The notes beneath the pieces are model-generated. The model was not told the DNA's origin. It saw only the letters and a list, made by a program, of their open reading frames with translations, and made no database searches. From assembly GCF_002909375.1 (NCBI RefSeq), contig NZ_PPXD01000007.1:1-64000 (forward strand): 64,000 bases of DNA, given 5' to 3'. Positions 10,644 through 19,694 of the stretch are shown in pieces. Positions within the stretch are counted from its first letter, which is position 1, and every line of letters begins with the position of its first letter. Source of the stretch: Cryobacterium zongtaii (GTDB lineage: Bacteria > Actinomycetota > Actinomycetes > Actinomycetales > Microbacteriaceae). The position numbers and the translations under genes were made by a program.

Positions 10644-11467
10644 CGCCGAATCCCTTCCGTTCCTCCTCGAGCACCCCCTTCACCCACAAGGACGCGGTGC
10701 CGTTCAAGCCCGTCGACTGGACCGGGCTCTACCCGCCGGCGCTGCCCGCCAAGGCCGTGCCGGAACACGTGGCCGTGGTGATGGACGGCAACGGCCGCTG
10801 GGCCAACGCCAGGGGCCTGTCCAGGGTCGAGGGCCACAAGGCCGGTGAAGCATCACTGCTCGACGTGGTCGCCGGAGCCATCCAGATCGGCGTCAAGCAC
10901 CTCAGCGTGTACGCGTTCTCCACCGAGAACTGGAAGCGCTCACCCGACGAGGTGCGCTTTCTGATGGGCTTCAACCGGGATGTCCTGCACCGCCGTCGCG
11001 ACCAGCTCAACGACTGGGGCGTGCGGGTGCGCTGGGCCGGCCGGAAGCCCAAGCTGTGGGCCTCGGTGATCAACGAGCTGCAGTTCGCCGAGAAGCTCAC
11101 CGCCGGCAACGACGTGTTGACCCTGACCATGTGCGTCAACTACGGCGGCCGCACCGAGATCGCGGATGCCGTGCGGGCCCTGGCCGAGGACGTCGCCGCG
11201 GGCCGGCTGAAGCCGTCCGGCATCACCGAGAAGTCCATCCAGCGGCACCTGTACACCGCCGACCTGCCCGACGTCGACCTGTTCGTACGCAGTTCCGGTG
11301 AGCAGCGCACCAGCAACTTCCTGCTCTGGCAGAGCGCCTACGCCGAGATGGTGTTCCTGGACACCCTCTGGCCCGACTTCACCCGCGTCGACCTCTGGCA
11401 CGCCATCGAGCTGTACGCCGCCCGCAACCGCCGCTACGGCGGCGCCGTGGACACGCCCACCGCCTGA
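10640..11467 (+). CDS. uppS: Isoprenyl transferase (undecaprenyl diphosphate synthase family)
   Basis: A 275-residue cis-prenyltransferase that makes the long-chain polyprenyl diphosphate carrier for cell-wall synthesis. Diagnostic motifs are VMDGNGRWA with the catalytic Asp49, [10 protein letters not shown] and [20 protein letters not shown] with the substrate-binding Arg pair. The start is ATG 10640 on the ATGA overlap with recO, so translation is coupled. An N-terminal extension of about 40 residues precedes the core, as in many actinobacterial homologues. Chain length of the product (C50 or C55) cannot be told from the sequence. Confidence 0.94.
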   Translation: MTPNPFRSSSSTPFTHKDAVPFKPVDWTGLYPPALPAKAVPEHVAVVMDGNGRWANARGLSRVEGHKAGEASLLDVVAGAIQIGVKHLSVYAFSTENWKRSPDEVRFLMGFNRDVLHRRRDQLNDWGVRVRWAGRKPKLWASVINELQFAEKLTAGNDVLTLTMCVNYGGRTEIADAVRALAEDVAAGRLKPSGITEKSIQRHLYTADLPDVDLFVRSSGEQRTSNFLLWQSAYAEMVFLDTLWPDFTRVDLWHAIELYAARNRRYGGAVDTPTA

Positions 11468-11519
11468 CCGTTCCGGGTACGCGGGAATAACTGGAGGGTC
11501 CGCTCGAGTTAGCCTCCAC

Positions 11520-12200
11520 GTGAGCGAAACCATCAAAGTAGACATCTGGTCCGACGTGCAGTGCCCCTGGTGCTACATCGGCAAACGCAAGTTCGAGGCC
11601 GGCGTGGCCGCATTCGGCGACGACGTCGAGGTGGAGTACCACTCCTTCGAACTCGCCCCGGACACCCCCGTCGATTTCGCGGGCAGCCCGATCGATTACC
11701 TCAGCGAACGCAAGGGCATCCCGGTGCCGCAGGTGCTCGAGATGCTGGAGCGGGTCACCGGCATCGCCGAGAGTGTCGGCCTGCACTACGACTACGACTC
11801 GGTGCACCAGACCAACACCATCAAGGCGCACGAGCTGCTGCACTACGCCAAGGCGCACGGTCTGCAGCTGGAGATGAAGGAGAGCCTGCTCAAGGCGTAC
11901 TTCGTCGACGGCGGCCACGTCGGCCGCATCGAGGATCTCGCCGACCTCGCCGCCACGGTCGGCCTGGACCGCGCCGACGTGGTGCGCTCCCTCACCGAGA
12001 ACGAGTACCTGGCCGCGGTCAAGGCCGATGTCGCCCAGGCCACCGAGTACGGCATCCAAGGGGTGCCCTTCTTCGTGATCGACGGCAAATACGGCATCTC
12101 CGGCGCACAGGACCCTGATACCTTTGCGCAAGCCCTCCGCCAGGTCCGCAGCGAGCGGACCGACACCGACACCCGCGCAACCGAGGAGACCCACGCATGA
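11520..12200 (+). CDS. DsbA-family oxidoreductase, FrnE-like
   Basis: A 226-residue cytoplasmic thioredoxin-fold protein of the DsbA/FrnE subgroup. The active site is CPWC at residues 15-18 in DVQCPWCYIGKRKFE, directly after the first beta strand. The helical insertion and the cis-Pro segment GIQGVPFFVIDGKYGISGAQ are typical of FrnE. There is no signal peptide, so it acts in the cytosol. Start GTG 11520 has no ribosome-binding site; TAGCCT ends 4 nt upstream, slightly close for a leaderless start. The next open frame overlaps its stop by 4 bp and encodes a Cys-rich micropeptide, possibly a partner. Confidence 0.88.
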   Translation: MSETIKVDIWSDVQCPWCYIGKRKFEAGVAAFGDDVEVEYHSFELAPDTPVDFAGSPIDYLSERKGIPVPQVLEMLERVTGIAESVGLHYDYDSVHQTNTIKAHELLHYAKAHGLQLEMKESLLKAYFVDGGHVGRIEDLADLAATVGLDRADVVRSLTENEYLAAVKADVAQATEYGIQGVPFFVIDGKYGISGAQDPDTFAQALRQVRSERTDTDTRATEETHA

Positions 12201-12316
12201 GCGAGACCACCACCGCGACCGACACTGCGACCACCCCGGTGCTGCGTCCGATCATCCAGCTGCTCGACCAGCCCGACGCCGGCGGATGCTGCGGCGGCGG
12301 GTCCTGCGGCATTTAG
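12197..12316 (+). CDS. Cys-rich micropeptide (39 aa) coupled to the FrnE-like gene
   Basis: A 39-residue open frame starting on the ATGA overlap with the preceding gene and ending in TAG. The N-terminus is Ser/Thr-rich, the middle (VLRPIIQLLDQPDAG) looks amphipathic, and the C-terminus is GGCCGGGSCGI with three cysteines. The coupling to a CPWC thiol oxidoreductase, the ordered composition and the lack of another explanation support a real gene. I do not recognise the family. A role in metal binding or as a redox substrate of the FrnE-like protein would fit but is speculation. Confidence 0.6.
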   Translation: MSETTTATDTATTPVLRPIIQLLDQPDAGGCCGGGSCGI

Positions 12317-12409
12317 CCGTCCGACGTTTCAGCCCGGCCGGCCGACGGTTTTCCACCGTCGAACGAACGTGGCGTCCATGCCCGGCCAGGTCTGGGAGAA
12401 TTGGATGAG

Positions 12410-13573
12410 ATGAACACTCCCACTTCCACGATCAGCCCGGTGTCCCCGCTACGAATCGGCGACATCGAACTCGATGTGCCCGTGGTGCTGGCACCCATGG
12501 CCGGCATCACCAACACGGCGTTCCGCCGGCTCTGCCGCGAATACGGCGCCGGACTCTACGTGAGCGAAATGATCACCTCACGGGCGCTCGTCGAACGCAC
12601 CCCGGAATCCATGCGGCTGATCACGCACCACGAGAGCGAGAAGACCCGCTCCATCCAGCTCTACGGTGTCGACCCGAAGACGGTCTCAGAGGCCGTCACC
12701 ATGCTCGTCGCCGAGGACCGCGCCGACCACATCGACCTGAATTTCGGCTGCCCGGTGCCCAAGGTCACCCGCAAGGGCGGGGGAGCGGCGCTGCCGTGGA
12801 AGATCACCCTTTTCCGGGAGATCGTCGAGGCCGCCGTGACGGCCGCGGGGACGATCCCGCTGACCGTCAAAATGCGCAAGGGCATCGACTCCGACCACCT
12901 CACCTACCTCGAGGCCGGTCGCGTCGCCGAGGGCGCCGGCGTCGCCGCGATCGCGCTGCACGCCCGCACCGCCGCGGATTACTACTCCGGCCACGCCGAC
13001 TGGGCCGCCATCAAGACCCTCAAGGACACCATCACCAGCGTGCCCGTGCTCGGCAACGGTGACATCTGGTCCGCCGCCGACGCTCTGCGCATGATCGAGG
13101 AGACCGGGTGCGACGGCGTCGTCGTCGGCCGTGGCTGCCTGGGACGTCCGTGGCTGTTCGGCGACCTCGCGGCGGCCTTCCGCGGTGAAGTACTCAAGGC
13201 CGAACCCTCCCTCGGCCAGGTCGCGGATGCGTTCCGCCGGCACGCCGAGCTGCTCACCGAGTTCTTCGACAGCGAAGAACGGGCCTGCCGCGATGTGCGC
13301 AAGCACGTGGCCTGGTACTTCAAGGGCTACCCCGTCGGCGGTGACCTGCGCGCCAGCCTGGCCTCCGTCGTGTCGCTCGAGCAGCTGGACGAGCTCCTGG
13401 CGACCATGGACCCCGACCAGCCGTATCCCGGCATCGGGGCCGAGGGCCAGCGCGGCCGGGCCGGCAGCCCCAAGAAGACCTCCCTGCCCGAACGCTGGCT
13501 CGAGTCTCGCGACATCGTCGGCGCAGAGCGCAGCAATCTCACGGAGGGCGAGGGGGACACCAGCGGTGGTTAA
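12410..13573 (+). CDS. dusB: tRNA-dihydrouridine synthase, DusB type
   Basis: A 387-residue flavoenzyme that reduces uridine in the tRNA D-loop. The TIM barrel has VVLAPMAGITNTAFRR near the N-terminus, the catalytic Cys in NFGCPVPKVTRKGGG, KMRKGID, and GNGDIWSA plus GVVVGRGCLGRPW at the phosphate-binding end. ATG 12410 is chosen; TTG 12401 in frame is the alternative, and GGGAG lies upstream of both. The gene overlaps dgt by 8 bp. The C-terminal 40 residues are a poorly structured Gly/Ser/Glu-rich tail beyond the family core. Confidence 0.93.
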   Translation: MNTPTSTISPVSPLRIGDIELDVPVVLAPMAGITNTAFRRLCREYGAGLYVSEMITSRALVERTPESMRLITHHESEKTRSIQLYGVDPKTVSEAVTMLVAEDRADHIDLNFGCPVPKVTRKGGGAALPWKITLFREIVEAAVTAAGTIPLTVKMRKGIDSDHLTYLEAGRVAEGAGVAAIALHARTAADYYSGHADWAAIKTLKDTITSVPVLGNGDIWSAADALRMIEETGCDGVVVGRGCLGRPWLFGDLAAAFRGEVLKAEPSLGQVADAFRRHAELLTEFFDSEERACRDVRKHVAWYFKGYPVGGDLRASLASVVSLEQLDELLATMDPDQPYPGIGAEGQRGRAGSPKKTSLPERWLESRDIVGAERSNLTEGEGDTSGG

Positions 13574-14864
13574 TCAGACCGGATACAGCGTTCACGACGA
13601 GGCCAGGTTCCGACCTGAAGAGCATGATTCCAGCCGCAGCGACTTCGCCCGCGACAGGGCCAGGCTGCTACATTCCAGCGCCCTGCGCCGCCTGGCCGCG
13701 AAGACCCAGGTGCTCAGCCCTGCCGCCGGTCTGGACTTCGCCCGCAACCGCCTCACCCACTCGCTCGAGGTCGCGCAGATCGGCCGGGAGCTCGCCCTGC
13801 GCCTGGCCCTGGACCCCGACATCGTCGATACGGCGTGCCTGGCGCACGACATCGGGCATCCGCCGTTCGGTCACAACGGCGAGAAGGCCCTCAACACCTG
13901 GGCCGCCGACATCGGCGGCTTCGAGGGCAACGCGCAAACCCTGCGCCTGCTCAGCCGGCTCGAACCCAAGGTTTTCGGAGACAACGGCGCGAGCTTCGGA
14001 CTCAACCTCACCCGCGCCAGCCTCGACGCCAGTTGCAAGTACCCGTGGGCAGCCGACTCCTCGGTCGCCGACCCGAGCGGACGCGCCAAATTCGGTTTTT
14101 ACGAGGACGACCGCGCGGCCTTCGAATGGCTGCGCGACGGCGCACCGGAACGCCAGCTCTGCGTCGAGGCGGAGGTGATGGACCTCTCCGACGACATCGC
14201 CTACTCGGTGCACGACTTCGAGGACGCCGTGGTCAGCGGCTACCTCGACGTGGAACTGCTCAGCAGCCGCAGCGATCACGCCGCCCTGGTCACCTCGATG
14301 TACGAGTGGACCGGCGGGCAGTTCAGCCACGACGAACTCATCGCCGCCTTCGACAGGCTCGACGCCCTCGACGTATGGCTGCACGGTTGGAACGCAGGCC
14401 GCCGGGACCAGGGCCGTCTGAAGAACCTGACCAGCCAGCTCATCGGCCGGTTCAGCGGCGCGGCCGTCTCGGCCACCAGAGCGGCCTACCCCGACCGACA
14501 TCTCATCAGGTTCGCCGCCCACGTCGTGATCCCGCGGGAGGTCCAGGCCGAGATCGGCGTGCTCAAGGGCATCGTCGCCGCGTTCGTCATGTCCACCCAC
14601 GTGCGCCAGCCGATCTACATCGAGCAACGCGAAACACTCACCTACCTGGCGGACACGCTGTTGGCGACGGGCGACGAGCACCTGGACCCCGGCTTCCGGG
14701 AGGACTGGGTGGCTGCCGCGGACGACGCGGCCCGCAAACGCGTGATCGTCGACCAGGTGGCCAGCCTGACCGATCAGAGCGCGATCGCCCTGCAGCGCCG
14801 GTTGCACCTGACCCGTGAACCCGCCGGGATCACGCTTCGGACCGGTGCCGCATGGCAGGACTGA
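13566..14864 (+). CDS. dgt: Deoxyguanosinetriphosphate triphosphohydrolase-like protein
   Basis: A 432-residue HD-domain dNTP triphosphohydrolase, which cleaves dNTPs to nucleoside and triphosphate. The metal-binding HD motif is spread over RNRLTHSLEVAQ and CLAHDIGHPPFGHNGE, and the later MDLSDDIAYSVHDFED supplies the last Asp/His ligands. Start GTG 13566 overlaps the end of dusB; a GAGGGGGA stretch lies upstream. The frame remains open upstream but there it is the shadow of dusB. It overlaps dnaG by 13 bp. The pairing with primase suggests a role in dNTP balance, which is inference. Confidence 0.93.
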   Translation: MVNQTGYSVHDEARFRPEEHDSSRSDFARDRARLLHSSALRRLAAKTQVLSPAAGLDFARNRLTHSLEVAQIGRELALRLALDPDIVDTACLAHDIGHPPFGHNGEKALNTWAADIGGFEGNAQTLRLLSRLEPKVFGDNGASFGLNLTRASLDASCKYPWAADSSVADPSGRAKFGFYEDDRAAFEWLRDGAPERQLCVEAEVMDLSDDIAYSVHDFEDAVVSGYLDVELLSSRSDHAALVTSMYEWTGGQFSHDELIAAFDRLDALDVWLHGWNAGRRDQGRLKNLTSQLIGRFSGAAVSATRAAYPDRHLIRFAAHVVIPREVQAEIGVLKGIVAAFVMSTHVRQPIYIEQRETLTYLADTLLATGDEHLDPGFREDWVAAADDAARKRVIVDQVASLTDQSAIALQRRLHLTREPAGITLRTGAAWQD

Positions 14865-16711
14865 TCCGGCAGGGCGACGTCGAAGAGGTCAAGTCCCGCA
14901 CCAACATCGCCGACATCATCAGCGACTATGTCAGCCTCAAATCTGCCGGGGTCGGTTCGATGAAGGGCCTGTGCCCGTTCCACGACGAGCGCAGCCCCAG
15001 TTTCCACGTGCGTCCGCAGGTCGGGTTCTACCACTGCTTCGGCTGCGGAGAGAGCGGCGACGTCTACTCCTTCCTGCAGAAGATGGACCATGTCAGCTTC
15101 AGCGAGGCTGTGGAACGGTTGGCCGGCCGGGCCGGCATCGAACTGCACTACGAGGGTGGCGGCGCCGAGGCCCCTGACCACACCAACCGGGCGCGGCTGT
15201 ACGCGGCCAACCAGGCCGCCGCCGAGTTCTTCATCGACAAGCTCGGCAGCCCGGGGGCCCAGGTGGGCCGCACCTTCCTCGGCGACCGTGGCTTTGATGC
15301 TCAGGCCGCCGAACGGTTCGGCGTCGGCTTCGCGCCGAAAAGCTGGGACGAGCTGACCAAACATCTGCGCGGCCGTGGTTTCAGCACCGAGGAACTCACC
15401 CTCTCCGGCCTGGTGTCAGCCGGGGACCGGGGGATCTACGACAGGTTCCGCGGCCGCCTGGTCTGGCCGATCCGTGACATCACCGGGCAGACCATCGGCT
15501 TCGGCGCCCGCAAGCTGCTCGAGGACGACAAAGGCCCCAAATACCTCAACACACCCGAAACCCCGATTTACCACAAGGCCCAGGTGCTGTACGGCCTGGA
15601 CCTGGCCAAGCGTGACATCTCCCGCAACCACCAGGTGGTGGTCGTCGAGGGCTACACCGACGTCATGGCCTGCCACCTGGCCGGCGTGACCACGGCCGTG
15701 GCCACCTGCGGAACCTCGTTCGGTGTGGACCACATCAAGGTGCTGCGCCGGGTACTCGGCGACGACAGCGGTGTCGGGGAGGTCGTCTTCACTTTCGACC
15801 CTGATGCCGCGGGGCAGAAAGCCGCCGTGCGGGCCTTCGCCGAGGAGCAACGGTTCAGCGCCCAGACCTTCGTGGCCGTCGCCCCGGAAGGGCTCGACCC
15901 GTGCGACCTGCGGCTGCACCGCGGAGACGACGCCGTGCGTCGACTGGTCGACTCCAAAAAGCCGATGTTCGAGTTCATGATCCGCCAGCTTCTGGCCCAG
16001 TACAACCTCGACACCGTCGAAGGCCGGGTCTCCGCCCTGCGCGCGGCCGCCCCGGTGGTCAGCGACATCCGGGACCCGTCATTGCGACCGGGCTACACCC
16101 ACGAACTCTCCCGCATGCTGGGAATGGACCTCGGTGAGGTGTCCCGCGCCGTCAGCTCGGCCCAGGCGCGGTCCCGCACCGCGCCCCTCGAGGCACCTCG
16201 CCGGGCGGGAGAACCGGCACCGGCCCCGCGCGAGCGCCTCTTCGCCCTCGCCGACCTGCCCCAGGACCCGGTCACCCGGATCGAGCGCGACGCGCTGATG
16301 GCGATGCTGCAGCATCCGACTCTCGTCGGGCTCGACCTCGTGCAGCGGGCGGTGTCGACCGGCATGACCAACAGCACCCTCGCGGTCGTCCGGGACGCCG
16401 TGGCCGCCGCCCTGCCGCACGCCGCGGCTCCGGACTGGCTGGAACGGGTCGTCGCAGAGACCCCGGCTCCGCTGGCGAACCTGGTCACCGAACTGGCGAT
16501 GGCCCCACTGCCTGAGCGCACCGAGCGCGAGGTCACCCGCTATGTGCGAGACATCACCATCGTGCTGATCGAGAAGGACCTGCTGCGGCAGAAGGCCGAA
16601 CTGCTCGGCCGCCTGCAACGGGCCGATGCGACCAACCGTGAGGTCTATGTCGCGATTCAGCGCGAGCTCGTGCGGGTCGAAGCCGAACGGCGCAACCTCC
16701 GGGTCGAGTAG
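14852..16711 (+). CDS. dnaG: DNA primase
   Basis: A 619-residue primase that makes RNA primers for replication. The N-terminal CHC2 zinc finger uses Cys41, His44, Cys62 and Cys65 (LCPFHDERSPS and YHCFGCGESGDV). The catalytic core has the DnaG motif IGFGARKL, and the Toprim domain shows VVVEGYTDVMACH followed by TFDPDAAGQKAA. The C-terminal 150 residues form the helicase-interacting domain. ATG 14852 overlaps dgt by 13 bp; it is the last gene of the recO operon. Length and domain order are normal. Confidence 0.96.
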   Translation: MAGLIRQGDVEEVKSRTNIADIISDYVSLKSAGVGSMKGLCPFHDERSPSFHVRPQVGFYHCFGCGESGDVYSFLQKMDHVSFSEAVERLAGRAGIELHYEGGGAEAPDHTNRARLYAANQAAAEFFIDKLGSPGAQVGRTFLGDRGFDAQAAERFGVGFAPKSWDELTKHLRGRGFSTEELTLSGLVSAGDRGIYDRFRGRLVWPIRDITGQTIGFGARKLLEDDKGPKYLNTPETPIYHKAQVLYGLDLAKRDISRNHQVVVVEGYTDVMACHLAGVTTAVATCGTSFGVDHIKVLRRVLGDDSGVGEVVFTFDPDAAGQKAAVRAFAEEQRFSAQTFVAVAPEGLDPCDLRLHRGDDAVRRLVDSKKPMFEFMIRQLLAQYNLDTVEGRVSALRAAAPVVSDIRDPSLRPGYTHELSRMLGMDLGEVSRAVSSAQARSRTAPLEAPRRAGEPAPAPRERLFALADLPQDPVTRIERDALMAMLQHPTLVGLDLVQRAVSTGMTNSTLAVVRDAVAAALPHAAAPDWLERVVAETPAPLANLVTELAMAPLPERTEREVTRYVRDITIVLIEKDLLRQKAELLGRLQRADATNREVYVAIQRELVRVEAERRNLRVE

Positions 16712-16798
16712 CCGGCTTATATTGCGGGTCTATTAAGATGCATTGCAGAATGGCCGTCTGACGCGCAGAGTGTGCTAATTCTTGGTTTACAGCAACGC

Positions 16799-16822
16799 AT
16801 ATCTGCGTCTGAGCGCAGATAT
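16799..16822. promoter_or_regulatory. Inverted repeat upstream of the peptide ABC operon
   Basis: ATATCTGCG (16799-16807) and CGCAGATAT (16814-16822) form a perfect 9-bp inverted repeat around TCTGAG, 47 bp before the substrate-binding protein start. AT-rich arms and the position in a 157-bp intergenic region suggest a repressor operator, or an RNA hairpin in the 5' leader. No T-run follows, so it is not a terminator for dnaG. Confidence 0.45.
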
Positions 16823-16868
16823 TCGGTTTCACCAAGACACCCACACCTTGAGGAAGAGGCATTCGACT

Positions 16869-18497
16869 ATGGCTTTTGAACCCACCAGGCGCGGCCGCGC
16901 CGTCGGCGTCACCGCCGGTCTCGCCGCCGCAGCACTCGTGCTCGCCGGCTGTGCAGGCTCCACCGCCGAGGAGGCGGGCGCCGCTCCGCTGACCATCGGC
17001 ACCACCGACAAGGTCACCACCCTTGACCCGGCCGGCTCGTACGACAACGGCTCGTTCGCCGTGCAGAACCAGGTCTTCCCGTTCCTCATGAACACGCCGT
17101 ACGGCAGCCCCGACGTCGAACCCGACATCGCGGTCTCCGCCGAGTTCACCGCGCCGACGCAGTACACGGTCACCCTCAAGCCCGACCTGGTCTGGGCCAA
17201 CGGCAACAAGCTGACCTCGTCTGACGTCAAGTTCACCTTCGACCGTCAGTTGGCGATCGCCGCCGACAACGGCCCCTCCTCGCTGCTGTACAACCTGGAA
17301 AGCGTCGACACCCCGGACGACACCACCGTCGTGTTCAACCTGCTCGCCCCCGACGACCAGATCTTCCCCCAGATCCTGTCCAGCCCGGCCGGCCCGATCG
17401 TGGACGAAGAGTCATTCTCGGCCACCGAGCTCACCAGCGACGACGACATCGTCAAGGCCAATGCGTTCGCCGGACAGTACGTCATCACCAGCTACGACTT
17501 CAACAACCTCATCGGCTACAAGGCCAACCCCGACTATGAGGGTCTCCTGGGTGCGGCGAAGACCGACGTCGTGAACGTCAAGTACTTCGCCGACTCGTCC
17601 AACCTCAAGCTCGAGGTCCAGGAGGGCGGCATCGATGTGGCGTTCCGCAGCCTGTCCGCGACAGACATCGAAGACCTTCGCGGCAACGACAACGTCGAGG
17701 TCGTCGACGGACCCGGCGGCGAGATCCGCTACATCACCTTCAACTTCGACACCCAGCCGTTCGGCGCCACCACAGCCGACGCCGACGCGGCCAAGTCCCT
17801 CGCCGTTCGCCAGGCGGTTGCCGACCTCGTCGACCGTGAAGAGATCGCCGACCAGGTGTACAAGGGCACGTACACCCCGTTGTACTCCTACGTCCCGGCC
17901 GGCCTGACCGGTGCGACCGAGTCCCTCAAGGGCCTCTACGGCGACGGCAACGGCGCTCCGGATGCCGACAAGGCCAAGGCGACCCTCACGGCCGCCGGCG
18001 TCACCGAGCCCGTCGAGCTCAACCTGCAGTACAGCAACGACCACTACGGCCCCTCGTCCGGTGACGAATACGCGCTGATCAAGGACCAGCTGGAGTCCAG
18101 CGGCCTGTTCACGGTGAACCTGCAGACCACCGAGTGGGTGCAGTACTCCAAGGACCGTTCCAGCGACGTGTACCCCGCGTACCAGCTCGGTTGGTTCCCG
18201 GACTACTCCGACGCTGACAACTACCTGACGCCGTTCTTCCTCACGGAGAACTTCCTGAAGAACCACTACGTCGACCAGGAGGTCAACGACCTGATCTTGC
18301 AGCAGGCCGTGACGGTCGACCCCGCCGCGCGCACCGCGCTCCTCGAACAGATCCAGGACAAGGTCGCGGCCCAGCTGTCGACGGTGCCGCTGCTCCAGGG
18401 TGCGCAGGTCGCCGTGACCGGGACGACGGTGACGGGAGCCAGCGACACGCTCGACGCGTCGTTCAAATTCCGTTACGCAGCCCTGGCCAAGGGCTAG
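16869..18497 (+). CDS. Peptide ABC transporter substrate-binding lipoprotein
   Basis: A 542-residue extracytoplasmic binding protein of family 5 (DppA/OppA-like). The signal peptide (basic FEPTRRGR, hydrophobic stretch 12-26) ends in the lipobox LAGC, so Cys28 is lipidated and anchors the protein. The mature part begins LTIGTTDKVTTLDPAGSYDNG, the usual family opening. The start at ATG 16869 gives the proper signal peptide and follows a GAGGAAGAGG stretch. It is the first gene of a transport operon. Whether peptides, nickel or another solute is bound cannot be told. Confidence 0.92.
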   Translation: MAFEPTRRGRAVGVTAGLAAAALVLAGCAGSTAEEAGAAPLTIGTTDKVTTLDPAGSYDNGSFAVQNQVFPFLMNTPYGSPDVEPDIAVSAEFTAPTQYTVTLKPDLVWANGNKLTSSDVKFTFDRQLAIAADNGPSSLLYNLESVDTPDDTTVVFNLLAPDDQIFPQILSSPAGPIVDEESFSATELTSDDDIVKANAFAGQYVITSYDFNNLIGYKANPDYEGLLGAAKTDVVNVKYFADSSNLKLEVQEGGIDVAFRSLSATDIEDLRGNDNVEVVDGPGGEIRYITFNFDTQPFGATTADADAAKSLAVRQAVADLVDREEIADQVYKGTYTPLYSYVPAGLTGATESLKGLYGDGNGAPDADKAKATLTAAGVTEPVELNLQYSNDHYGPSSGDEYALIKDQLESSGLFTVNLQTTEWVQYSKDRSSDVYPAYQLGWFPDYSDADNYLTPFFLTENFLKNHYVDQEVNDLILQQAVTVDPAARTALLEQIQDKVAAQLSTVPLLQGAQVAVTGTTVTGASDTLDASFKFRYAALAKG

Positions 18498-18522
18498 GCT
18501 CGCAGGTTTCACCTGGCTAGAC

Positions 18523-18571
18523 GACGGGGGCGTTCAGGCGACTACGCGCCGAACGCCCCCGTCTTTCGTTT
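18523..18571 (+). terminator. Intrinsic terminator/attenuator between binding protein and permease
   Basis: GACGGGGGCGTTC (18523-18535) pairs perfectly with GAACGCCCCCGTC (18551-18563), followed by TTTCGTTT. A terminator inside a transport operon usually lets the binding protein be made in excess over the membrane components by partial read-through. Confidence 0.8.
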
Positions 18572-18588
18572 GCATAAGTGAGGTAGGA

Positions 18589-19692
18589 ATGACGACTGTA
18601 GCGACAACGCCAGCGGCCCCGGCGGCCGGGCGACAGCCCACCACGACGGCACCGAAGAAAAAGGGTTCCGGCGGCGGCATCATCCGCTACATCGTGATCC
18701 GCTTCCTGCTGATCTTCCCGACCATCTTCATCCTGGTCTCCATGGTGTTCTGGCTGATGCGCACCACGGGTGACCCGATCACCGCGGCACTCGGTGGCCG
18801 GCTGAGCGCCGACCAGCTCGCCGAGCGGGTCGCCGCGGCCGGCTACGACAGGCCCATCCTGGTGCAGTACGTCGAATACCTCGGCCAGATTTTCACGGGC
18901 AACTTCGGCACCACGATCAGCACCAACCGGCCGGTCTCGGAGGTGCTCCTCACCTACGGCGCCGCCACCGCCGAGCTGGCGTTCTACGCCCTGCTGGTGG
19001 CCTTCATCGTCGGGATCCCGCTGGGCATGGTCGCCGCGTACTGGCGGGACAAGTCGCCGGATGCGTCCTTGCGAATCTTCGCAATCCTCTGCTACGCCAC
19101 CCCGGTGTTCTTCTCCGGCCTGCTCTTCAAGCTCATTTTCGCCGTCTGGCTGAAGGTCCTGCCTGTCGCCGGCCGGGCCTCGACGAGCTCGGAGCTGCAG
19201 ATGCAGCTGCTGCCGGGCAAAACCGGTCTGTACACCATCGACGCCATCCAGACCGGCAACCCGGCGATCCTGGTCGACGTCCTGACCCACGCGGTGCTGC
19301 CCGCCCTGGCCCTCGGTCTGCTGACCGCCGGGGTCTTCCTGCGCCTGGTCCGCACCAACGTGATCGGCACCCTGGGCACCGATTACGTGGACGCCGCCCG
19401 GTCCCGCGGGGTCAGCGAATTCAGGCTCGTGCGGAAGCACGCGTACCGGCCAGCACTGATTCCGATCATCACGGTGATCGGCCTCCAGATCGCCCTGCTC
19501 CTCGGCGGCGCCGTGCTGACCGAGACCACCTTCGAGTGGAAGGGGCTGGGTTTCATGCTTTCCGAATTCCTCCAGGCCAGAGACTTCGTCGCCGTCCAGG
19601 GCATCGTCGCCCTGCTCGCCGTCATCGTCGCCCTGTCCAACTTCATCGTGGACATCATCGCCGCGCTGATCGACCCGAGAGTGCGGTACTGA
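18589..19692 (+). CDS. ABC transporter permease, DppB/OppB type
   Basis: A 367-residue inner-membrane permease. A Ser/Thr/Pro/Lys-rich cytoplasmic N-terminus of about 35 residues precedes the first helix (YIVIRFLLIFPTIFILVSMVF), then comes the DppB-type extracellular region with RPILVQYVEYLGQIFTGNFGTT. The inner-membrane core has the EAA-like loop DYVDAARSRGVSEFRLVRKH that contacts the ATPase. RBS GAGGTAGGA directly precedes ATG 18589. It is followed after 2 nt by the second permease. Confidence 0.92.
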   Translation: MTTVATTPAAPAAGRQPTTTAPKKKGSGGGIIRYIVIRFLLIFPTIFILVSMVFWLMRTTGDPITAALGGRLSADQLAERVAAAGYDRPILVQYVEYLGQIFTGNFGTTISTNRPVSEVLLTYGAATAELAFYALLVAFIVGIPLGMVAAYWRDKSPDASLRIFAILCYATPVFFSGLLFKLIFAVWLKVLPVAGRASTSSELQMQLLPGKTGLYTIDAIQTGNPAILVDVLTHAVLPALALGLLTAGVFLRLVRTNVIGTLGTDYVDAARSRGVSEFRLVRKHAYRPALIPIITVIGLQIALLLGGAVLTETTFEWKGLGFMLSEFLQARDFVAVQGIVALLAVIVALSNFIVDIIAALIDPRVRY

Positions 19693-19694
19693 TC

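Noticed and set aside
16712..16868. Classical sigma-70 promoter for the importer operon
   Set aside because: TAATTC and TATTAA could be -10 elements but no -35 lies at 16-18 bp from either, so I did not annotate it.
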